Part shown: piece after piece, positions 36,402 to 44,489 of the stretch
Numbering within the stretch: the stretch's first letter is position 1
Layout of the letters: each line of letters opens with the position of its first letter
Source: Chloroflexus aurantiacus J-10-fl
GTDB taxonomy: Bacteria; Chloroflexota; Chloroflexia; Chloroflexales; Chloroflexaceae
Assembly (NCBI RefSeq): GCF_000018865.1
Contig: NC_010175.1
Coordinates: forward strand, 1-64,000
Direction: 5' to 3'
DNA: 64,000 nucleotides
The notes under the pieces: generated by a model
The model's input: only the letters and a program-made list of their open reading frames with translations
Told to the model about the DNA's origin: nothing
Databases searched by the model: none
Translations under genes and position numbers: made by a program

Positions 36402-36617
36402 TTACGGCAAAGCCAGATACGCAGCACCAAACAGCGCCAGCGTCGCCAGCGCAGTGAGAATTGTCCACCCCAAATCTGCCCGACCATCACTGCGCGGTAC
36501 GTTGGCCGGTGCCTGCTGGAATGGTTGCCGGTACAGACGCCACGCGGCAAGAATCAACGGAATTTGACCACCGATAGCTACAATCGCTGCGAGCCAGAAA
36601 ATCAACCAGGCAATCAT
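36402..36617 (-). CDS. Small two-helix membrane protein
   Basis: A 71-aa product with hydrophobic segments at about 3-26 and 52-70 around a short polar loop. It lies 15 bases upstream of the CtaA-CtaB fusion and is probably co-transcribed from the extended -10 promoter at 36668. Its composition recalls small oxidase-assembly or subunit II N-terminal segments, but there is no firm family match, so function is unknown. Confidence 0.55.
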   Translation of the reverse strand: MIAWLIFWLAAIVAIGGQIPLILAAWRLYRQPFQQAPANVPRSDGRADLGWTILTALATLALFGAAYLALP

Positions 36618-36998
36618 TGCAGTAACCTAATATTCGTGGATTCTTTCACGATAATGACACTGGCGAAATTATACCATGCCCCGATTTGAGACAACAATGA
36701 ACATTTCAACACCGGATCGCCTTCTATCGCACCAGAAAGCGCTCAATCCGGTTGAGATCTGTTAACTATTGATGTGAGGATGAACTGGTCATAAAGCTGG
36801 TAATGCAACGGTAGAGACATCATCACCACGATAGCGTGATAACTGCGAACACGCAATGCGGGAGATGTCAGCCGGTGACTTTCTGTCCACACCTGGAGTC
36901 TGAACTGAAAATTGGCTGTGTAGATGTATGGCCCGACAAGTTACAGAGAATAAGGGAGCACAGGCTGATGCCCGTGCTACCCCTGGCAAGACCATCCA
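36618..36998 (-). promoter_or_regulatory. Intergenic region with extended -10 promoter for the ctaAB unit
   Basis: TGGTATAAT on the minus strand (36668-36676), about 50 bases before the small membrane protein, with TTGTTG 18 bases upstream of the -10. The rest of the 380-bp gap shows no gene or repeat. Confidence 0.5.
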
Positions 36999-37940
36999 TT
37001 AGCGCAGGCGCACATGATCAATGATGACTGCACTGGTACCAAAGACCTTGGCCGCGTGTTTCATGGCTGCTGCTTCCCGTGACAATTCATCAACGGTCGC
37101 ATCCAGGCGGCTCGAAACCCCACCGACAGCCATCGTAGCCAGTGGAATATGGCGCAAATTACCGGCTCGATCATACCCGACCAGGTAGCCGCGTTGGCGG
37201 TCTTCCTCATCGTAGAGCGATAATGCTGCCTGTTCAAATTGATCAACCAGCCACCGCGCCAGGTCAGCAGCAACTGTACTCGGACAGAGCAGTACAAAAT
37301 CATCACCGCCTATGTGGCCGACAAAGATAGCATGAGGTGCAAAGAATTGTTGTGCCTGCTCGCAAAGTTCGGCTACCAGGCGAATTACCTGGTCACCACG
37401 GGCAAAGCCATACTTGTCGTTAAACGCCTTGAATTCGTTGATGTCTGTGTAAAGTAAAGTAAATGGTTCACCGCGCTGAAGCCGGTAGCGAATTTCCTCA
37501 CCGATGAGCACATTGCCGGGCAAACCGGTCAATGGGTTGCGAACCGGACGCTTCGTTATGCGCCGCAGTAACGAACGAATACGTGCCACAAGTTCGGCTT
37601 CGTTGAACGGCTTGGTGATGTAATCATCGGCACCGGTATCAAAACCGATGACGACATCAGATGGGTTGGCACGTGCAGTCACAATAATGATAGGCAGATG
37701 GGCAGTGCGGGTATCATTCCGCAGTTGCCGAATTGCCTCGTAACCATCAACCCCAGGGAGCATTAGATCAACGAGAATGATGTCTGGTAACTGCTCTTGG
37801 GCAATCCGAATCAACGACAACCCATCTTCGGCAGCCAGTACAGCGAAACCGGCTTGCGTCAATGTATCACTGAGCAAGGTACGAATATGGGGGTCGTCGT
37901 CGGCGAAAAGAACTGTTGGCAGATGAACTTCTTCAGACAC
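36999..37940 (-). CDS. Response regulator with GGDEF-type diguanylate cyclase domain
   Basis: The GTG at 37940 (VSEEVHLPTVLFADDD) is chosen; it overlaps the end of the upstream dehydrogenase gene by eight bases, with AAGG nine bases before. The 313-aa product has an N-terminal receiver domain (FADDDPHIR, phosphorylated Asp in IILVDLMLPG, Lys in YITKPF) and a C-terminal GGDEF domain (DINEFKAFNDKYGFARGD). The active-site loop reads GGDDF in place of GGDEF/GGEEF; an Asp in the fourth position is tolerated rarely, so activity is uncertain. No I-site RxxD is obvious. Probably translationally coupled to the dehydrogenase, a pairing with no evident functional reason. Confidence 0.85.
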   Translation of the reverse strand: MSEEVHLPTVLFADDDPHIRTLLSDTLTQAGFAVLAAEDGLSLIRIAQEQLPDIILVDLMLPGVDGYEAIRQLRNDTRTAHLPIIIVTARANPSDVVIGFDTGADDYITKPFNEAELVARIRSLLRRITKRPVRNPLTGLPGNVLIGEEIRYRLQRGEPFTLLYTDINEFKAFNDKYGFARGDQVIRLVAELCEQAQQFFAPHAIFVGHIGGDDFVLLCPSTVAADLARWLVDQFEQAALSLYDEEDRQRGYLVGYDRAGNLRHIPLATMAVGGVSSRLDATVDELSREAAAMKHAAKVFGTSAVIIDHVRLR

Positions 37941-38877
37941 TGAGCAAAACCTTAAGTTGGCCGGGAGCAGCGGCAAACGCTTGTAAACCTTCAGCAAGTG
38001 GATAACGGGCACTGATCAAGGGAGTGGTGGCAATCAGTCCCCGTTCTAGTAAGCGTAATGCGGGCGCAAATGGCCCACAGCGCGAGCCAATCAATTGAAT
38101 CTCATCAACTACCACCATGCTAAGGTTAAGCTGAGTCTCGGCAGCAAAGGTGCTCTTCAAGATTAATCGACCACGTGGACGAATGATTTGTCGTGCGATA
38201 TTCAAGCCAGATGGATTACCGGTACAATCGACGACGACATCAAATAAGGTGCCGGGAAGGTCTGTACTGCGCACACAGGTTATTCCCTGCTGACGGTAAA
38301 CGTCCCACCGTTCGGGATGCCGACCGATCAGCGTGAGTTCACAACCGGTGAGACGGAGAACTTGAACGATCATAGCACCGAGTTTGCCGTCACCTACGAC
38401 AGCAACCCGCTCGGTTGGACGAATATGGCTCTGTTCGACGATTTCGAGCGCGGCTGCCAGCGGTTCGGTGAAGACCGCAGCTTCATCACTCACCGAGGCA
38501 GGCACTTCGTGCAGGCAGGCCTCGGGTAACGTGAACAGGTCGGCCATCGCTCCATCACGCCGGTAGATACCAAGGGTTGTGCGTTGTGGACAATGGCTGA
38601 CATCGCCGCGCAAACAGGTGGGGCAGCGGCGACAGGCCGCATTAATTTCTCCGACGACGCGCTTCCCCTGCCAGGATGGATCGTCACTGGCGACAACGGT
38701 ACCAACAAACTCATGACCAAGTACGCCGCGAAAATTCATGTAGCCACGAGTGATCTCCAGATCGGTGTTGCAGATACCGACCAGGTGCGGACGAATTAAG
38801 GCCTCACCGGGCTGACGAACGGGGTCAGGATAATCGGTGGTATATTGCAGGTCACCATTGAAAAAAATTGCTCGCAT
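37933..38877 (-). CDS. Zinc-dependent medium-chain dehydrogenase (alcohol/sorbitol-type)
   Basis: A 314-aa MDR enzyme that oxidises an alcohol with NAD(P). Catalytic zinc ligands appear in GICNTDLEITR (Cys) and GVLGHEFVG (His, Glu). The structural-zinc lobe has CRRCPTCLRGDVSHC with the standard 3-3-8 spacing. The Rossmann fold reads VAVVGDGKLGAMIVQVL, with GDGKLG replacing the usual GxGxxG (Lys at the fifth position). It is slightly short for the family (about 340). A TATAAT on the minus strand (38915-38920) may be its -10. Substrate unknown. Confidence 0.85.
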   Translation of the reverse strand: MRAIFFNGDLQYTTDYPDPVRQPGEALIRPHLVGICNTDLEITRGYMNFRGVLGHEFVGTVVASDDPSWQGKRVVGEINAACRRCPTCLRGDVSHCPQRTTLGIYRRDGAMADLFTLPEACLHEVPASVSDEAAVFTEPLAAALEIVEQSHIRPTERVAVVGDGKLGAMIVQVLRLTGCELTLIGRHPERWDVYRQQGITCVRSTDLPGTLFDVVVDCTGNPSGLNIARQIIRPRGRLILKSTFAAETQLNLSMVVVDEIQLIGSRCGPFAPALRLLERGLIATTPLISARYPLAEGLQAFAAAPGQLKVLLSV

Positions 38878-39069
38878 AACAATGCTGTCTTCACGCTTAA
38901 TGACACCGAACTCTATTATACTATATGCTGCTACTCGCTATGTTATGAAGTCAAGGCGAGGAGTTAACTACGATGCCAATCGCTCGGCGATACCTGTGTT
39001 GCGTCATCAGAAGTTTGAAGGCAAGGATTGCAAGCTATCCGTTCAACAATTGCCGCGAAATCAACAGGC

Positions 39070-39390
39070 CAAAGATATGGGCTGATACGTCGAGAGGTCA
39101 GAGATGACTGCCCGGACGACAGTAAAAGTTATCTCATTACCTGCGGACGCCATGATCGTGACGAGCACACACCGTATCTCCGTGACCAGCATGGTCAACG
39201 GCCTAACACGCGCCATATCGCGAGCACGGCTGGTGCGGCAGCATGGCTGACGCACACCAAACGACGCGACACGCGCATGACGAGCGGGCAAGGCAACCAA
39301 TCCAACGAGTGATTGGTCAGCGTTCATGAGTCCGTGCGACGGTCTGGTAGGACGACAGCATAGCTTTTATGAAAGAAGTTCTACGCTGAA
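39070..39390. repeat. Dispersed repeat R1, copy b
   Basis: The best-preserved copy: AGAGGTCAGA, AGTTATCTCATTACC, GATCGTGACGAGCACACACC, TGGTCAACGGCCTAACACGC, core GCGGCAGCATGGCTGACG, ACGCGCATGACGAGCGGGCA, and the right end GCTTTTATGAAAGAAGTTC. It occupies half of the 640-bp gap between the dehydrogenase and fmt; nothing else is seen there. Confidence 0.75.
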
Positions 39391-39514
39391 GAATAGACAC
39401 TACCCGACAGGGAAGCCAGTAAATTCAGACTCAGCAATAGCAGGTAAAAAGCTGCATCATTTATGTTGTTCACCTCTGTTATTCTGTAGCGATTTCTAGC
39501 TGAAAAGGGATGAC

Positions 39515-40447
39515 ATGCGTATTTTATTTCTGGGCAGTCCATCATTCGCCGTTCACGCATTAGAGGCATTAGTTGCCGCCGGACACGAGATTGTCGGTGT
39601 TGTAACGCAACCAGACCGACCGGCCGGTCGTGACCGCCGGCTGACACCACCACCGGTAAAGATTGCAGCAATGGCCCATAACCTGCCGGTGCTCCAACCA
39701 GAGACATTGCGCGATCCGACAGTGGTTGAGACGTTGAGCGCTCTGCAACCAGAAGTTGGGGTCGTCGCTGCCTACGGTGAAATTCTACGTCGGGCTGTGT
39801 TGAGTATTCCGCCATTGGGGTATCTCAACATCCATCCATCGCTGCTGCCGCTATACCGTGGCCCTACCCCGGTAGCGGGCGCTATCCTGGCCGGAGAGAC
39901 GGTAACCGGTGTGACGATTATGTTGCTCGATCCCAGTATGGATAGCGGACCGATCCTGGCTCAGGCTGTCGTTGATCTGCCACCAACCGCACGCGCCGGT
40001 CAATTGACCGATGAACTCTTTCGGATTGGCGCCGATTTGCTGGTGCAAGTGTTGCCACGCTATGCCCGTGGCGAGATTGAGCCTCGTCCACAAGATCACA
40101 GTCGGGCGACCGTGACTAAGATGCTGAAAAAAGAGGACGGTCGTATCGATTGGTCGTTACCGGCGATAGTGATTGAACGGATGACGAGGGCTTATGATCC
40201 GTGGCCTGGTGCTTATACCTTTTGGCGTGGTCAACCACTGCGTATTATCAAAGCGGCGGTAGCTTCGGCTGACGGTACAAACGTGCCGGGTACCGTTATT
40301 GGGCGTAGTGGCAGTGGGCATCCACTGGTGCAAACTGGCAGTGATGCCCTGGAGCTGATTGAAGTCCAGCCGGCCAGTCGCCGCCCCATGAGTGGCTCAG
40401 CCTGGCTGGCCGGTGTTCATGCTGACAACATCCGGCTAGGGGAGTAG
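39515..40447 (+). CDS. fmt: Methionyl-tRNA formyltransferase
   Basis: Formylates initiator Met-tRNA using 10-formyl-tetrahydrofolate. The 310-aa product starts at ATG 39515 after AAGGGA. The catalytic domain has MRILFLGSPSFAVHALEAL, the folate-site signature LNIHPSLLPLYRGPTPV with catalytic His, and the following DSGPILAQ. The C-terminal tRNA-binding domain starts about residue 205 (WPGAYTFWRGQPLRI). No def gene is adjacent. Length and motifs are normal. Confidence 0.95.
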   Translation: MRILFLGSPSFAVHALEALVAAGHEIVGVVTQPDRPAGRDRRLTPPPVKIAAMAHNLPVLQPETLRDPTVVETLSALQPEVGVVAAYGEILRRAVLSIPPLGYLNIHPSLLPLYRGPTPVAGAILAGETVTGVTIMLLDPSMDSGPILAQAVVDLPPTARAGQLTDELFRIGADLLVQVLPRYARGEIEPRPQDHSRATVTKMLKKEDGRIDWSLPAIVIERMTRAYDPWPGAYTFWRGQPLRIIKAAVASADGTNVPGTVIGRSGSGHPLVQTGSDALELIEVQPASRRPMSGSAWLAGVHADNIRLGE

Positions 40448-40603
40448 CACCAGCCTGTTCGCCTTAGAACCCACCCGTAATCCGTGTATTTGATGGGTAG
40501 GAGCTATTTCGTCCATCCACGCAGACATTACGACATCTTCCACGCTCGGTGATGCACGTATCACAGGGTGTGGCGTGCGGACGTCCTGCTTCTACCCCCT
40601 CTT

Positions 40604-41067
40604 CTATGCATTACCCACATGTCACGCTGCATTAGGCCAGGCTGCAAGCCCTCCCCGTGGCAAAGGCTTCCAGCCTGCGTGCAGGCATCATCTCTAGCGC
40701 CGTCAGGTGTTGGCCGTGGCCGTTGGTACACAGGCACGAACCTGGTGCAACAACACCTCTACGCGCAGGTAGCGATTCGTGGCTAACCAACCCGATGATC
40801 GTCACGAGCACGTCCAGCATCCCCGTAACCAGAAGGGGTAACGGCGTACCACGCGCCGGATCGTGAGCACGGCCGGCGCGGCAGCATGGCTGCCGCACTC
40901 CAAACCCTGCGCCACGCACATGATGTGCGCGTAAGGCAACCCATCCAGTACGTGATAGCACGGCTGGAGCTGTGCGCTGCCACCTGGACAGTCGCCCAAA
41001 ATAGCACCCATGGCGATCATACCCGCTGGTACATACGTGGTTGACGCCAGTTATGGGTAATGCATAG
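40604..41067. mobile_element. Non-autonomous element C bounded by GCATTACCC inverted repeats (464 bp)
   Basis: Left end CTATGCATTACCCACATG (40604-40621), right end TTATGGGTAATGCATAG (41051-41067), the inverted form. Its length is close to element A (456 bp). Inside lies R1 copy c. No gene is credible. It fills most of the 845-bp gap between fmt and the SCP2 gene. Confidence 0.65.
40793..40975. repeat. Dispersed repeat R1, copy c (core only)
   Basis: GATGATCGTCACGAGCACG, then GCGCCGGATCGTGAGCACG, core GCGGCAGCATGGCTGCCGCA, and AAGGCAACCCATCCAG align with copies a and b. The left and right arms of copies a and b are missing. It lies wholly inside element C. Confidence 0.7.
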
Positions 41068-41199
41068 GTGTCCGCCGTGTCTCTGCGGTGTAAGATGCGA
41101 ACCACAAAGGCACGGATCAGGTTCAGGACGGGCAGTGCATAACAGATGTCAGCAACTATGTCTCTACCTGCACCTTTTAACGCGATGCGTTATACCCTC

Positions 41200-41228
41200 T
41201 TGCGTTCTCCTGCTGAACCTCGTATAAT
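41200..41228 (+). promoter_or_regulatory. Candidate promoter of the SCP2 gene
   Basis: TTGCGT (41200-41205), 17-base spacer, TATAAT (41223-41228), about 65 bases before the ATG at 41293. Confidence 0.6.
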
Positions 41229-41292
41229 CGTTTTCACAGGATTTTCCTACAGTACAGCACCGTCATTCACAGACGGCAAAGGGAGATGAACA

Positions 41293-41727
41293 ATGCCATT
41301 CTTCAAAGACGAGGCAGAACTGCGTCAAATCTTAGGTGAACTGTATGACCGGGTGAAATGTGATGCCCAGATTGCACCCCGAATTTGTGAAGGACGCATC
41401 GTCATTCAGTTCCGCTACGAAGAACCGCACGGTGTTGTCACCATCGATGCTGCTCACCCGCCAACGCAGCCCGGCGCGTTTTGCGATGTGTTTTGGGGTG
41501 AAGTAGACCTGAAGCCAGATGTTGAAATGAGCATGAAGGCGGATATTGCGCATCAATTCTGGCATGGTAAGATTAATCTGATGACCGCCCTGGCTCGACG
41601 CCAGATTATTGCTAAAGGACCGATTCCCAAGATTCTCAAACTGCTACCCGCGGTTGAACCAATGTACACCCTGTACCCGCGGATGCTGAGAGAGATGGGA
41701 CGCGAAGACCTGGTATTAACCCGGTAG
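41293..41727 (+). CDS. SCP2 sterol-carrier-domain protein
   Basis: A 144-aa single-domain protein with the SCP2 lipid-binding pattern: IVIQFRYEEPHGVVTIDAAH early, DVEMSMKADIAHQFWHGKIN in the middle, and ARRQIIAKGPIPKILKLLP near the end (the KGxIxKxxxL stretch is a family hallmark). Such proteins bind acyl-CoA or hydrophobic ligands in the cytosol. The GGGAG site before ATG 41293 supports the start. The following SH3 gene starts 16 bases after its stop and may be co-transcribed. Confidence 0.85.
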   Translation: MPFFKDEAELRQILGELYDRVKCDAQIAPRICEGRIVIQFRYEEPHGVVTIDAAHPPTQPGAFCDVFWGEVDLKPDVEMSMKADIAHQFWHGKINLMTALARRQIIAKGPIPKILKLLPAVEPMYTLYPRMLREMGREDLVLTR

Positions 41728-41743
41728 TACTCGACATGGATGT

Positions 41744-42337
41744 ATGCCAACCACGAGTGAGATGTATGAACGCGGTGCTGCCGATGCCGAGCGTGGTGAA
41801 TTTAATCCGTTCTACTATCAGCACTACTACTACTACCGGCAAGGGTACGACTCGGTACGGCGCCGTAACCGACCAGGTATAAACCGGGTCGGCATATTAC
41901 TCATAAGTGGCATTGGTGTGGTTGGACTGGTTGCGCTGGTATGGCTGATTGGACGTATTGGCCCGGCTGTCGTAGCGCAGCCAGTAGCATCACCGACAAC
42001 AGTGGCTACAACTCCGCAACCTTCACCAATCCCTCCGACGCCAACACCACTCCCTTCACCCACACCAATTCCAACAGAGGCCCCACCAACCCTCCAGGTT
42101 GGTGGCCGAGCGGTCGTTGTGAATGTCGGTGAAGCTGCCCTGCGTCTACGCGCTTCACCAGGACTGACAGCCCGCGTGATTGCCCGCATCCCTGCCGGAC
42201 GTGAAGTGGTGCTGCTTGAAGGGCCGATTGAGGTCGATGGTTATACATGGTGGCGTGTTGAGGTCGGATCACAAAGCGGTTGGTGCGCTGTCGCGACACC
42301 TGATGGGTTGACCTTTCTGGAACCGGTTGCCCCCTGA
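41744..42337 (+). CDS. Membrane-anchored SH3-domain protein
   Basis: A 197-aa protein. The first 45 residues are polar and Tyr-rich (FNPFYYQHYYYYRQGYDSV), followed by one transmembrane helix (about 49-71) and a Pro/Thr-rich linker (about 77-112). A bacterial SH3 domain follows (ALRLRASPGLTARVIARIP, EVVLLEGPIEVDGYTWWRVE, SGWCAV). The domain would sit outside the membrane, where bacterial SH3 domains bind cell-wall or protein ligands. The ribosome binding site is weak (ATGGATG). Nothing ties it to a pathway. Confidence 0.75.
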   Translation: MPTTSEMYERGAADAERGEFNPFYYQHYYYYRQGYDSVRRRNRPGINRVGILLISGIGVVGLVALVWLIGRIGPAVVAQPVASPTTVATTPQPSPIPPTPTPLPSPTPIPTEAPPTLQVGGRAVVVNVGEAALRLRASPGLTARVIARIPAGREVVLLEGPIEVDGYTWWRVEVGSQSGWCAVATPDGLTFLEPVAP

Positions 42338-42340
42338 TAC

Positions 42341-42379
42341 GCCAACACACCCGTTGTGGATCAAACCGGGTGTTGTGGC
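42341..42379 (+). terminator. Imperfect hairpin after the SH3 gene
   Basis: GCCAACACACCCG pairs with CGGGTGTTGTGGC with two mismatches. No T-run follows; a weak terminator at best. Confidence 0.4.
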
Positions 42380-42444
42380 GCACGCAGGAGAGGCGGGTGA
42401 TCAATCTGCTGCTCGTGGTCGGTGTGGATGCTGCTTTGGCCGAC

Positions 42445-42745
42445 GTTCAACACTCTCTGTGATGGACGGGCCGGGGTGAAGAGGTAGCAGCGCGTAGAGC
42501 GACGAGTTGCCGGAACCTGATTAAGTCTGTTCTTTCACAAGCATCATGCACCGGCAGTTCAGTACTCTTACTTATGGACGGGTCGGGATAAAGAGGCTGG
42601 CCCATAGTGTGACAGGCTACCGAAACCTGAACAAAAACACCTTGCGCCAGCGGTTCAGCACTCTCACCTATGGACGGGCCGGGGTGAAGAGGTGCCGGCC
42701 CGTAGAGCGACGGGTTGACGGAACCTGATCAGACCTGTTCCTTCA
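42445..42745. repeat. Three structured repeats overlapping the plsC 3' end
   Basis: Units start GTTCAACACTC (42445), GTTCAGTACTC (42557) and GTTCAGCACTC (42653), each followed by ATGGACGGGYCGGGRTRAAGAG and ending near CGGAACCTGA. The third contains the perfect stem ACGGGCCGG (42674-42682) / CCGGCCCGT (42695-42703). The first unit also copies the last bases of plsC (CTGTTCTTTCACA), so the array may have grown by duplication of that gene's end. Spacing (112, 96) and drift rule out a CRISPR. Confidence 0.75.
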
Positions 42746-43412
42746 CAGCAGCGGCTTCCAGCAATGCGGCATACGGCCCCCGCTGAGCTGGGGGGAGCAT
42801 GGCGGCAATTTTGAGCATCATCTCGTTCGTCAACTGTTCCATCACATCGGCGGGAATCTTGTTGTCGGGAAGCGGTTCGACACGGTACGGCTCGCCGATG
42901 GTGATATGCACCGGTTTGCGGAGCAGCGTGCCGCGAAAACCGTGCTCGGTACCGGTAATGGCCATTGGTACAAGCGGCACACCGGCCTGCATCGCCAGCC
43001 GCACAGCACCGCCACGTCCGGGTTGCAGGATGCCATTCCGGCTGCGGTGGCCTTCGGGGAAGATCAGCAGTACAGCGCCATTACGGAGCGCTTGTGCTGC
43101 CGCGTCGAGCGCTGCCAGATCGCGTTTGCCGCGCCGGATTGGAATAACGTCCATATTGCGGAAAAACCAGCCGGCCAGCGGGTGGGAGAAAATCTCGATC
43201 TTGGCCAGCCACGAGAGGCGATAGCGAAATGGGAGCATGGCGCCAACGGCAGGGATGTCCACCCAGTTGATATGGTTCATAACCAGGATCATGCCCCCTT
43301 GCTCGCGTGGCGGCAGGCGCTCGATACCGCTGATTGACCAGCGCCACCAGCCGATGAGGCGAAAGAAGTTGATGATGAGGTAGAGAATACCGTATACCAC
43401 GTAGGCAAACAT
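42729..43412 (-). CDS. plsC: 1-acyl-sn-glycerol-3-phosphate acyltransferase (PlsC family)
   Basis: Membrane-bound acyltransferase of phospholipid synthesis. The ATG at 43412 (MFAYVVYGILYL) follows GAGGG and is seven bases past the stop of the upstream gene; the longer frame to 43520 overlaps that gene and is rejected. The 227-aa product has an N-terminal helix, the catalytic NHINWVD (the HX4D motif), FFRNMDVIPIRRGKRD, the substrate-binding FPEGHRSRNG, and PLVPMAITGTE. Its 3' end lies in a three-unit repeat array. Third and last of a run that includes the DUF2231 gene. Confidence 0.9.
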   Translation of the reverse strand: MFAYVVYGILYLIINFFRLIGWWRWSISGIERLPPREQGGMILVMNHINWVDIPAVGAMLPFRYRLSWLAKIEIFSHPLAGWFFRNMDVIPIRRGKRDLAALDAAAQALRNGAVLLIFPEGHRSRNGILQPGRGGAVRLAMQAGVPLVPMAITGTEHGFRGTLLRKPVHITIGEPYRVEPLPDNKIPADVMEQLTNEMMLKIAAMLPPAQRGPYAALLEAAAVKEQV

Positions 43413-43419
43413 AAGACCC

Positions 43420-43860
43420 TCACAAGCGGCCAAGGTTAAACTCGAAGACGAGACGGCCACCCAGCCAGCCCCCAAGCACCAGCAGGACGATTCCGGCGAC
43501 ATGCCAGCCAAGATAGGCATTGCGTTGCGTCGAATCGGTTAACAAGCCCGGCTGGCGACGGCGCATGAGCCAGACGCGACCGTAACACAGGGTTGCCGCC
43601 AGACTGGCCGCAGCGTGACCGTTGATCCACATAATGACCGGATCGTCAGGTGCGATCTGCGGACTTGTGACCTGGCGTGCTGCATCAATGAGGCCGCTGA
43701 CCATAGCAATCACAGCTCCAAGCAAGCCGAAGATCAGGCAGTGGAACGAACTCTGTTCCCACTGCATACGACCGGTGCGCAGGGCAATGAACGTAAAGAG
43801 ACTGCTGGCCAGCAGCAGCCCAATTGGAATATGGACAGTAGCCGGATGCAGTGCGTACAT
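43420..43860 (-). CDS. DUF2231 membrane protein
   Basis: A 146-aa protein with four hydrophobic helices and the DUF2231 N-terminal signature LHPATVHIPIGLLLASSLF, with conserved His in HPATVHIP and INGHAAASLAA that may bind heme or metal. An extended -10 (TGGTATAAT, minus strand 43868-43876) lies only seven bases before the ATG, so its transcript may start at or next to the start codon. It lies between YigZ and plsC on the same strand; function unknown. Confidence 0.85.
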   Translation of the reverse strand: MYALHPATVHIPIGLLLASSLFTFIALRTGRMQWEQSSFHCLIFGLLGAVIAMVSGLIDAARQVTSPQIAPDDPVIMWINGHAAASLAATLCYGRVWLMRRRQPGLLTDSTQRNAYLGWHVAGIVLLVLGGWLGGRLVFEFNLGRL

Positions 43861-43867
43861 CGCTTTT

Positions 43868-43876
43868 ATTATACCA
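43868..43876 (-). promoter_or_regulatory. Extended -10 promoter, possibly leaderless transcript
   Basis: TGGTATAAT on the minus strand. The base seven positions past it is the A of the DUF2231 ATG at 43860. It overlaps the yigZ stop codon. Confidence 0.45.
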
Positions 43877-44489
43877 TAGGCGCTGTCTCAAGCCGTGCGC
43901 GACCGGCACTGATCTCGCCGATCTGGTGGTTGACGACAGCCACGTGATCGGTCGGTAGATCGGCGGTAATGACGACATCGACAGCAAATACTTCTTCGAC
44001 AATTACTGCCGCGTGAGCTTCAAGTAAGCGGCGAATAGCCGTGTAATCGGAATACTGCAAGTGTACGATGATCCGCTGATAGATAACCCGTTGTGTGCGC
44101 GGTACGATTTCTAACACGGCCCGCGTCGCATCACTGTACGCTCGCACCAGCCCGCCGATGCCCAGCAAGGTTCCGCCAAAATAGCGGGTTACCACAACCG
44201 TAACATCACCCAGATCAGCCCCTCGCAAGACTGCCATCATCGGGCGACCGGCACTGCCGGCCGGCTCGCCGTCATCACTCATACCGGCGATGGTACTCTG
44301 CCCATAGCCAACCAGATAGGCATAGCAGTGATGTGTTGCGTCAGGCATTGCTGCGCGCACCATCGCAATTGCTTCCCGTGCAGCATCGACGGTTGGCGTA
44401 GGGAAGAGCTGAGCAATAAAGCGCGAACCACGCACAATCAATTCGGTACGGGCGGTACCGGCAGGAACAGGATAGTGAGGCGACGTCAT
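43869..44489 (-). CDS. YigZ/IMPACT-family protein
   Basis: A 206-aa protein of the UPF0029 family. The ATG at 44489 overlaps the upstream stop as ATGA, so the two are translationally coupled; the frame further upstream is rejected. Signature residues are ATHHCYAYLVG, MSDDGEPAGSAGRPMMAVL and VVVTRYFGGTLLGIGGLVRA. The eukaryotic relative IMPACT binds GCN1; the E. coli YigZ structure suggests nucleic-acid or nucleotide binding. Function in bacteria is not settled. Confidence 0.9.
   Translation of the reverse strand: MTSPHYPVPAGTARTELIVRGSRFIAQLFPTPTVDAAREAIAMVRAAMPDATHHCYAYLVGYGQSTIAGMSDDGEPAGSAGRPMMAVLRGADLGDVTVVVTRYFGGTLLGIGGLVRAYSDATRAVLEIVPRTQRVIYQRIIVHLQYSDYTAIRRLLEAHAAVIVEEVFAVDVVITADLPTDHVAVVNHQIGEISAGRARLETAPMV

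Noticed and set aside
42445-42745. CRISPR array
   Set aside because: Units are long, drifted, unevenly spaced, only three, and have no short unique spacers.
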